Positions 18,500 to 24,350 of a DNA stretch of 64,000 bases are shown here, piece by piece. A program made the position numbers and the translations under genes. Position 1 is the stretch's first letter, and every line of letters begins with the position of its first letter. The DNA is from Actinomycetota bacterium (GTDB lineage Bacteria > Actinomycetota > Thermoleophilia > Solirubrobacterales > 70-9): contig VAYN01000010.1 of the NCBI GenBank assembly GCA_005885405.1, positions 1 through 64,000 on the forward strand, written 5' to 3'. Under the pieces are notes generated by a model. That model was not told where the DNA came from, searched no databases, and was given only the letters and a program-made list of their open reading frames with translations.

Positions 18500-19342
18500 C
18501 TAGACCGCTAAATGGCCGAACTTCTCCCTGATGCGTTGGTAGAAGCTGGTCCCGGGAAGCTGCGCCAAACGGCTGACCGAGTCGACGAAGCGGATCTCCA
18601 GCGAGGCGCCGGCCTCGAGGTCGGCGATCTTGCCCCCGTCGACGGCAACTTCGACCGGCTCGCGCTCGGGCGCGTTGAGGACGTGGAGGACGTCGCCCGG
18701 GGCGACAACCAGGGCGCGCGCCGTCAGCGAGTGCGGCGAGATGTAGCTGACCACGTACCCCTTCACCCCCCAGGCCAGGATCGGCCCCTGGTTGGCGAGG
18801 TTGTAGCCGGTCGATCCCGCCGGGGTGGCGGCGACGAGTCCGTCGCAGCGGACGTGGCCGACCTCCTGTCCGGCGATCCGGTAGCTGAGCTCGGCGACGC
18901 GGTCGTGGGGGCGCCGGGCGAGGGTGATGTCGTTGAGGCCGATCCCCTCTTTGCCGTCGACCTTGACCTCGACGCCGGGCAGGTGGATCGTCTCGATCTC
19001 CCCTTCGAGCGCGCGGCGGATGCCGGCGGCGGCTTCGTCGCGTTCCACCGCGGCGAGGAAGCCGACAGTGCCGAAGTTGACGCCGAAGACCGGCACCTCC
19101 GTGTGGGCGTAGCGGCGCAGCGCGTGCAGGATCGAGCCGTCGCCGCCGAGGACGAGGCAGATCTCCGGCAGCGTGTGTTCGGCGGTGACGTCGACCCCCT
19201 CGCCGGCGGCGCCGTGCTTGCGCAGCTCGTCCTCGGTCGCCGCCAACCGCCAGCCGAGGTCATGCGCGACCTCGGCGGCGATCGCGACCGCTTCGGAGGC
19301 CATCGGCGGGTGCGAGTGCGTGATCAGGGCAGCGGGTTTCAT
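18500..19342 (-). CDS. nadK: NAD kinase
   Basis: Phosphorylates NAD to NADP. 280 aa. Seen: LGGDGSILHALR (GGDG catalytic motif), FGVNFGTVGFLA, LNDITLARR (NE/D motif), and the glycine-rich ATPAGSTGYNLANQGP. The frame runs 22 codons upstream, but the ATG at 19342 overlaps the tlyA stop as ATGA and opens the first strand (KPAALITHSH), so I start there. The tlyA-nadK-recN order is conserved. Confidence 0.96.
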   Translation of the reverse strand: MKPAALITHSHPPMASEAVAIAAEVAHDLGWRLAATEDELRKHGAAGEGVDVTAEHTLPEICLVLGGDGSILHALRRYAHTEVPVFGVNFGTVGFLAAVERDEAAAGIRRALEGEIETIHLPGVEVKVDGKEGIGLNDITLARRPHDRVAELSYRIAGQEVGHVRCDGLVAATPAGSTGYNLANQGPILAWGVKGYVVSYISPHSLTARALVVAPGDVLHVLNAPEREPVEVAVDGGKIADLEAGASLEIRFVDSVSRLAQLPGTSFYQRIREKFGHLAV

Positions 19343-20127
19343 TCGTCCCCCTCGACCGCGGCGATCGCCGCCTCCAGGTCGTCGACCTCGGGTCCGGATC
19401 CGCCGCACCAGACGAAGGTCTCGCGGTTGCCCTTCGGCCCGGGCAGGCCGGAGGAGGCGAAGCCGCGGATCGGCAGCCCGAGCTCGCGGGCGGCCGTCGC
19501 CACCGTGAGGATCGCCTCACGGCGATCGGCGGCGTCGCGGACGACCCCGCGCCCGACCCGCTCCTTCCCGAGCTCGAACTGCGGCTTCACCATCGCCAGG
19601 CAATCACCGCCCGGCTCAAGGCAGCGGACAACCGCCGGCAGGACCTTCGTCAGCGAGATGAAGGAGACGTCGACCGTTGCCAGCGATGGCACGAAGGGCA
19701 GATCCGCCGGCCGCATCTCCCGCCCGTTCAGGCGCTCGATCACGTGCACCCGCGGGTCCTGGCGCATCCGCACGTCGAGCTGCCCGTAGGCGACGTCGGT
19801 GGCGATCACCCGCGCCGCGCCGCGCTGCAGGAGGCAGTCAGTGAAGCCGCCGGTCGAGGCGCCGACGTCGAGGCAGTCGCGCCCGTCGACCTCGATCCCG
19901 AGCGCGTCCAGCGCGTTTTCCAGCTTGGTGCCCCCGCGCGAGACGTAGCGCGGCCCCTCGTCAACGATCAAGTTGGCGTCGGGTTCGACCAGCTGGCTCG
20001 GCCGCAGGGCGACCGGCCCGTCCTGACCGATCCGGACTTCGCCGGCCCGCACCGCCCCCGCCGCCGCCGAGCGCGAGGGAAAGAGGCCGCGATCGGCCAA
20101 AACCGCGTCTATCCGGGACTTCTTCAT
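19339..20127 (-). CDS. tlyA: TlyA family rRNA 2'-O-methyltransferase
   Basis: 262 aa. Seen: N-terminal S4 RNA-binding domain (about 3-62), and SAM-binding DVGASTGGFTDCLLQRGA. The catalytic tetrad is plausible from K in GTKLEN, D in VDVSFISL and K in MVKPQFELG. In mycobacteria TlyA methylates 16S and 23S rRNA and capreomycin sensitivity depends on it; here the same activity is inferred. It is the first gene of the long minus-strand run, with 427 bp of non-coding DNA before it, where its promoter must lie. Confidence 0.94.
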   Translation of the reverse strand: MKKSRIDAVLADRGLFPSRSAAAGAVRAGEVRIGQDGPVALRPSQLVEPDANLIVDEGPRYVSRGGTKLENALDALGIEVDGRDCLDVGASTGGFTDCLLQRGAARVIATDVAYGQLDVRMRQDPRVHVIERLNGREMRPADLPFVPSLATVDVSFISLTKVLPAVVRCLEPGGDCLAMVKPQFELGKERVGRGVVRDAADRREAILTVATAARELGLPIRGFASSGLPGPKGNRETFVWCGGSGPEVDDLEAAIAAVEGDE

Positions 20128-20457
20128 CCGGCCAAAGCTACAGCGACCCCGTCGACCTGGCCTTTTATTCGAGCTTCAGAAACGAATGCGACATTGATCG
20201 GCGACCAGTTACCGAATTTGATCTAGGTTCCTGCACCAATACGTGTAGGCACCCCGCAGAGTCCGTGAATTGCAGGGTCTCTGTGACCCCACTCACACAC
20301 AAGTCGCACATACGTTCGTACGCTGTTCAAGGATTCGCAAGAGGAAACCGACTTAAGGAGCACCACGAACTTTCAAGGCTGAACCCCGCGTCGACAACCG
20401 CCTCGCTGCTTCCCACAGCGACGCACTCGACACTAATCGGGCTCACCTACCTCCCAC

Positions 20458-20515
20458 GGATCCACACATATATAGAGATACATATCTCTCCTCCCTGTAG
20501 TAACCCCAGAAGCGC
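20458..20515 (+). repeat. Dispersed intergenic repeat, copy A
   Basis: Shares GGATCCACACATAT, AGAGAT, CTCTCCTCCC and CCCAGAAGCGC, in that order and nearly the same spacing, with 34795-34854. Copy A contains the small hairpin AGAGAT-ACAT-ATCTCT followed by a C-rich CTCC stretch complementary to Shine-Dalgarno sequences. Its 3' end forms the base of the terminator stem at 20507-20542. Confidence 0.65.
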
Positions 20516-20542
20516 CCCGCCTCCCCGGCGGGGCGTTTTCTG
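20507..20542 (+). terminator. Rho-independent terminator
   Basis: Stem CGCCCCGCC (20513-20521) with GGCGGGGCG (20527-20535), loop of five bases, then TTTT. The flanking CAGAA pairs with TTCTG, extending the stem through the T run. There is no T run in the minus direction, although the hairpin also lies just past the end of the minus-strand gene at 20555. Confidence 0.8.
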
Positions 20543-20554
20543 TTGTGGGCCGCG

Positions 20555-20917
20555 CTAGCCGTGAAGCCGACGGTGGGCGATCTCGTAGACCGTCGGTGCG
20601 TTTGAGCCAGCGGGGTGATGGCGGACGCCGAAGGCGAGGTAGTCGAGTCGCGGCGCGTCGTTGGCAACCACGAACCTGAAGACCATCCCGAAGCGCCCCA
20701 CGGGCGGCGGAACATAGAGCTTGAGGCACTGGGGGAGAACGGTTCCGTCGCGTCCTTCCGGGTCGCAGGGCCGAAGGTCCGACAGGGGAACGCCGTTAGC
20801 TTCGTAGTCGCGCCTGGCGATCTCGCCGGCACTTTGGCCGGCGGGAGTCGTTCCCGCCATGTCCTCGCGGAAAGCGCCGGCGTCGAAGCGAGCCGGGAAC
20901 CGCAGCTTGTCGGTCAA
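20555..20917 (-). CDS. Putative RelE/ParE-like toxin of a toxin-antitoxin pair
   Basis: 120 aa, not confidently recognised. The C-terminal half (YVPPPVGRFGMVFRF...YLAFGVRH...VYEIAHRRLHG) has the strand pattern and closing helix of small RelE/ParE-like or related single-domain toxins, but no diagnostic catalytic set is visible. It lies three bases after a 72-aa acidic partner, the usual order of antitoxin then toxin. No signal peptide or membrane helix. The alternative is a conserved hypothetical protein of unrelated function. Confidence 0.55.
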   Translation of the reverse strand: MTDKLRFPARFDAGAFREDMAGTTPAGQSAGEIARRDYEANGVPLSDLRPCDPEGRDGTVLPQCLKLYVPPPVGRFGMVFRFVVANDAPRLDYLAFGVRHHPAGSNAPTVYEIAHRRLHG

Positions 20918-20920
20918 CGG

Positions 20921-21139
20921 CTACCCCTCGCCGTCGGGGGGGAGCATGTTGGAGCCATGCTCCTCCATGAAGCTCTCCCACTCCTCCTTGGTGGCATCCC
21001 GGGCGCCGGAGCGCTCCTTGATGGCCTTCCATGAGGTATCGGGCACGAGAGTGAGCGAACCGTCGGGACGCTCCTCGGTGACGACGTAATCGCCGGCTCG
21101 CTCGCCGCTGAGGCGTACGTGGTCGCGTAGATGCTCCAT
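20921..21139 (-). CDS. Small acidic protein, possible antitoxin
   Basis: 72 aa, rich in Glu/Asp, with a short beta-like N-terminal part (GDYVVTEERPDGSLTLVPD) and an alpha-helical C-terminus (DATKEEWESFMEEHG). No family recognised. It directly precedes the 120-aa putative toxin with a three-base gap, and the size, charge and order fit an antitoxin (inference). The ribosome site is weak. Confidence 0.5.
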   Translation of the reverse strand: MEHLRDHVRLSGERAGDYVVTEERPDGSLTLVPDTSWKAIKERSGARDATKEEWESFMEEHGSNMLPPDGEG

Positions 21140-21244
21140 CCCATGAATCGTAATCTACGACGCTCCCAATCCTGAAACCTCTGGCCCAGCGGCCGTCCGC
21201 CTCAAGGAACTAGGAGTGCGGATGGCCCTGGTGCGGGTCGCTGG

Positions 21245-21946
21245 CTACACCGCGGTCCCGACCAAAGCGCCGACGCCCGCGGTCACGGCCATTGCGATTG
21301 CGCCCCAGAAGACGACGCGGAGAACGGCCCGCGGAACCGATGCCCCTCCGAGCCTCGCGCCGAGAGCGCCGAGGATGACGAGGGCAACCAAGGTCACGGC
21401 GATGCAGCCGGCGATCCGCGTTGACGAACCAAAGACGCCGATTGCCAGCAGCGGCAGGAGCGCGCCGACCGCGAAGGAGAGCGCTGAGGCGCCGGCGGCC
21501 TGCAGCGGCCGCGCGCGGCGGTCCTCGGGCAGGCCGAGCTCGTCGCGCGCATGGGCTTCGAGCGCGTCGTGCGCGGTCAGACCTTGGGCGACTGCGGTGG
21601 CGAGCTCCGGCTCCAGCCCCCGGTCTTCGTAGATACCGGTCAACTCGCGCAGCTCGCCTTCGGGGTCGCTCGCCAGCTCCCGCCGCTCCAGCCGCAGATC
21701 AGCCTCCTCGGTGTCGCGCTGGGAGCTGACGGAGACGTACTCTCCGGCCGCCATCGAGCCGGCGCCGGCCATCAGACCGGCGATACCGGCGGTGATGATC
21801 GCGCTGCGAGAGGCGCCGGACGCCGCCACGCCAAGGACAAGGCTGGCGGTCGAGAGGATGCCGTCATTGGCGCCGAGAACGGAGGCGCGCAGCCAGTTGG
21901 AGCGGAGGCTGAGGTGCCTCTCGGCGTGGAGCGGCGAGACTGCCAT
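21245..21946 (-). CDS. VIT family iron/manganese transporter
   Basis: 233 aa, about five membrane helices, of the VIT1/CCC1 family, which moves Fe(II) or Mn(II) out of the cytosol. Seen: SVLGANDGILSTASLVLGVA in helix 1, MAAGEYVSVSSQRDTE with the family's Met/Glu residues, and a cytosolic metal-binding helical hairpin rich in Glu (about 85-135). The typical N-terminal HAERHLS is present. Stand-alone gene, with no regulator adjacent. Confidence 0.9.
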   Translation of the reverse strand: MAVSPLHAERHLSLRSNWLRASVLGANDGILSTASLVLGVAASGASRSAIITAGIAGLMAGAGSMAAGEYVSVSSQRDTEEADLRLERRELASDPEGELRELTGIYEDRGLEPELATAVAQGLTAHDALEAHARDELGLPEDRRARPLQAAGASALSFAVGALLPLLAIGVFGSSTRIAGCIAVTLVALVILGALGARLGGASVPRAVLRVVFWGAIAMAVTAGVGALVGTAV

Positions 21947-21969
21947 GAAGCGAGGCTAACCGCTGCGAG

Positions 21970-22101
21970 CTACACCTCGATAAGGGAGCCCATGATCACG
22001 GTGCGCTCGCGCGGTAGGCCGAAGTAGTCGGCCTCGATGAAGCCGCGGGCGATCGAGAGGCCCAGGCCGGACTCCCGATTCCCGCCTAATAGAGAAGGGA
22101 C
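21970..22101 (-). pseudogene. Possible C-terminal remnant of a histidine kinase-like ATPase
   Basis: A 43-codon open stretch bounded by stops, with no start codon, contains ESGLGLSIARGFIEA, which resembles the G2 box of HATPase domains. The following 18 residues do not show the usual continuation, so this is either a decayed fragment or a chance match. Coding-like GC pattern supports a remnant. Low certainty. Confidence 0.3.
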
Positions 22102-22149
22102 TTACAGCATTGGAGCAAGCTCCTCTATTTCCCATCGATTAGAGGGAAA
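22088..22149 (+). promoter_or_regulatory. Nested inverted repeats upstream of the VOC gene
   Basis: AATAGA (22088-22093) pairs with TCTATT (22124-22129) around a GGAGC-AA-GCTCC hairpin (22112-22123). TTTCCC (22128-22133) pairs with GGGAAA (22144-22149). The two structures share bases, so they would be alternatives in one RNA. They lie about 75-140 bp before the VOC start. A 5' leader switch or a binding site is possible; no known riboswitch class recognised. Confidence 0.35.
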
Positions 22150-22224
22150 ATGGCGGATAGGCTCCCGGCATCCCACTGGCGGTTTCTCTGATCGGGTTCG
22201 AGCGCACGACGTAACATCGCCCTT

Positions 22225-22665
22225 ATGGCGATCAAACGGATGGAACACGTCGGGATCGTGGTCGAAGATCTCGGGGCTGCGGTCGAGTTCTTCGAAGCGC
22301 TCGGGCTCGAGACGGGTGGCACGGGTCAGGTCGAAGGGGATTTGCCGGAACGGATCATCGGGCTCGAGGACGTGAAGGCGGAGCTGGCGATGATGCGGGC
22401 TCCTGAGGGTGGCGCCGAAGTCGAGCTGGTGAAGTTCCACTCCCCGCCGATGCAGCGGGGGGATTCGGGGGCGGCCTCGAACTTCTCGGGGCTCCGTCAT
22501 GTCTCGTTCCTCGTTGACGACATCGACGCGGTCGTCGAGGGGCTGAACGAGCGTGGTGTCGAGCTCGTCGGGGAGCTGGTGCGCTACGGGAACAGCTACC
22601 GGCTCTGTTACGTCCGCGGGCCCGAGGGGATCATCGTCGAGCTGGCGGAAAAGCTCGGCTCCTAG
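22225..22665 (+). CDS. VOC (glyoxalase/epimerase) superfamily protein
   Basis: 146 aa. Two beta-alpha-beta-beta-beta modules typical of the vicinal oxygen chelate fold. Putative metal ligands are His in RMEHVGIV, Glu in AEVELVKF, His in LRHVSFLV and Glu in IIVELAEKL. The layout is closest to methylmalonyl-CoA epimerase or glyoxalase-like members. The substrate cannot be assigned, and no methylmalonyl-CoA mutase is nearby. It precedes an MFS gene by 24 bp and may share its transcript. Confidence 0.82.
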   Translation: MAIKRMEHVGIVVEDLGAAVEFFEALGLETGGTGQVEGDLPERIIGLEDVKAELAMMRAPEGGAEVELVKFHSPPMQRGDSGAASNFSGLRHVSFLVDDIDAVVEGLNERGVELVGELVRYGNSYRLCYVRGPEGIIVELAEKLGS

Positions 22666-22689
22666 GGCTCTGCGCTTGGCGCAGGGGAT

Positions 22690-23715
22690 ATGTTCCCCCC
22701 GGTGATGGGGCGCAGCTGGACCGCACTTATGACCAGCCTGCGCGCGCTGGCGGTCGACTTCAAGAACCCCGATCTGGGGGCGCTCGGGGTTGCGGCAGCC
22801 GCCGCCTCGTTTGCGACCTGGTGCTTCTCGATCGCCCTCGGCGTCTACGGGTTCGAGGCGCACGGCGCCTCCGGCGTCGGGATCGTGGCGCTCGTACGAT
22901 TCTTGCCGGCGGCGATCGTCTCGCCCCTCGTCGGGCTGCTGATTGACCGCTTCCCCCGGCGCTCGGTGATGCTGGGGAGCGCGCTGGCCTCGACCGTGGT
23001 GCTCTTCGGCGCCGCGGCGGCGGCCGCCCTCGACGCGCCGACGGCGGTGGTCTTCGCCTTCCCCTCCCTCTTCGCGATCGCGATCTCCGGCTACAGCCCC
23101 GCCCACCTGGCGCTGACGCCGATGCTGGTCGAGACGCCGCAGCAGCTCTCGGCCAGCAACGTCGCCCACAGCCTGATGGAGAACACCGGCTTCCTCCTCG
23201 CCGCCCTCGCCGCCGGCCTCCTCCTCGGCCCCACCTCCCCCGCCTTCGTGATCGGCGTTGCCGCCATCGCGATGGCGCTCGTCTGCGCCCTCGTCCTCCG
23301 CGTCCGCCGCGATCGTCGCCCCGAGTATGACCTCGCCGAGGAGGACGTTGCCGGCGCCTTCCGCGAAGTCAGCCGCGGCGCCCGCGCCCTGCTCTTCCAC
23401 CCGGCGCTGCGCCTCTCCTCGGCGACCCTGGTCCTGCTCTTCTTCTTCGAGGGCTTCGCCGACGTGATGGTCGTCGTCGTCGCCCTCGAGCTGCTGCACC
23501 TGCACGAGGGCGCGGTCGGCTTCCTCAACGCGACCTGGGGGATCGGGGCGCTGCTCGGCTCGGTCGCGCTGGCGATGCTCTTCGACCGCGGCCGCCTCGT
23601 CGTCGCGATCGCCGGCGGCAGCCTCGTGGTAGGCGCGGCGACGATGCTGCCGGGATTCGTCCCCGAGCCTCCGGCCGCCTACGTCGGCTGGCCGAGGTGG
23701 CGACGAAAACGCTGA
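22690..23715 (+). CDS. MFS transporter, N-terminal part of a frameshifted MFS-cNMP protein
   Basis: 341 aa with about 9 helices. Seen: the loop-2 motif GLLIDRFPRRSVML and a VVVVALELLHLHEGAVGFLNATWG segment typical of MFS proteins that carry a C-terminal cyclic-nucleotide-binding domain. The frame breaks off after AAYVGW with an unrelated basic tail (PRWRRKR). The overlapping + frame at 23697 resumes with the missing transporter part and the regulatory domain. I infer one ancestral gene broken by a small deletion near 23690. As it stands the product lacks its last helices and is probably non-functional. Confidence 0.75.
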   Translation: MFPPVMGRSWTALMTSLRALAVDFKNPDLGALGVAAAAASFATWCFSIALGVYGFEAHGASGVGIVALVRFLPAAIVSPLVGLLIDRFPRRSVMLGSALASTVVLFGAAAAAALDAPTAVVFAFPSLFAIAISGYSPAHLALTPMLVETPQQLSASNVAHSLMENTGFLLAALAAGLLLGPTSPAFVIGVAAIAMALVCALVLRVRRDRRPEYDLAEEDVAGAFREVSRGARALLFHPALRLSSATLVLLFFFEGFADVMVVVVALELLHLHEGAVGFLNATWGIGALLGSVALAMLFDRGRLVVAIAGGSLVVGAATMLPGFVPEPPAAYVGWPRWRRKR

Positions 23716-24350
23716 TGCAGCGGGTCGGCGCCGATGATACCTTCGGCCGGGTGATCAGCGCCCTCGAGGCCGGTCGCCAGGCGGCTATGGCGCTGGGATC
23801 GATCGGCGCGGTCTTCCTCATCGAAGCCCTCCACCCGGACGGGGCGCTGATCGCCCTCGGCGCCCTGCTGCCGCTCTTCGTGACGATCTGGTGGACGCGC
23901 CTGCGCGCCTACGAGGTCGGCGCTCCGGTCTCCGAGGGCCACTACAAGCTCCTGCGTCGCAACTCGATCTTCCAGCCGCTGCCGCTGGCGACCTTGGAGC
24001 GGCTCTGCAACGACCTGGCGCCGGTCGCGGTGCCCGCCGGACAGGACGTGATTGTCCAGGGCGAAGTCGGCGACCGTTTCTTCCTGATCGAAGATGGCGA
24101 GGTCGAGGTCTTCGAAGACGGCGTCTTCCGGCGCAACGAGGGGCCAGGGGAGTCCTTCGGTGAGATCGCCCTCCTCCATGACGTGCCGCGGACGGCGACG
24201 GTGCGAACCACCGCCGAGACCCGCCTCCTCGCGCTCGACCGCGAGCAGTTCCTGCTGGCGGTGACGGGGCATCGCCGCAGCCACCAGCTCGCGCACTCGG
24301 TCGTCGACGAGCGCTGGCCCGGCGAGAGCTCGCCGGCGGTCTCCGAGTGA
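23697..24350 (+). CDS. C-terminal MFS helices plus cyclic nucleotide-binding domain (separated fragment)
   Basis: 217 aa reading frame from a GTG. Residues 1-65 hold ATKTLMQRV and two hydrophobic segments that belong to an MFS C-terminal half. Residues 80-200 are a CAP-type cyclic nucleotide-binding domain with QGEVGDRFFLIEDGEVEVF and the phosphate-binding cassette GESFGEIALLHDVPRTATV, where the Arg contacts the cyclic phosphate in family members. The GTGA overlap with the downstream cyclase gene suggests coupling. It may be translated alone, or be the tail of a broken fusion. Confidence 0.75.
   Translation: MATKTLMQRVGADDTFGRVISALEAGRQAAMALGSIGAVFLIEALHPDGALIALGALLPLFVTIWWTRLRAYEVGAPVSEGHYKLLRRNSIFQPLPLATLERLCNDLAPVAVPAGQDVIVQGEVGDRFFLIEDGEVEVFEDGVFRRNEGPGESFGEIALLHDVPRTATVRTTAETRLLALDREQFLLAVTGHRRSHQLAHSVVDERWPGESSPAVSE

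Larger units (their letters stand above)
20128..20554. other. Non-coding region upstream of tlyA
   Basis: 427 bp without a convincing gene and with lower GC than its surroundings. It should hold the minus-strand tlyA promoter. On the + strand it carries a GGGTC-TCTGT-GACCC hairpin (about 20275-20289), then the repeat at 20458-20515 and a strong terminator at 20507-20542. That layout suggests a + strand transcript (small RNA or leader) ending there. An open frame of 97 codons on the + strand has no ribosome site and runs through the terminator. Confidence 0.6.

Noticed and set aside
20500-20545. Hairpin at 20507-20542 as terminator of the minus-strand toxin-antitoxin genes
   Set aside because: The T run exists only on the + strand; in the minus direction the stem is followed by CTTCTGGGG.
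20265-20558. 97-codon + strand frame upstream of the putative toxin gene
   Set aside because: No ribosome site, no homology-like pattern, and it runs through a strong terminator hairpin.
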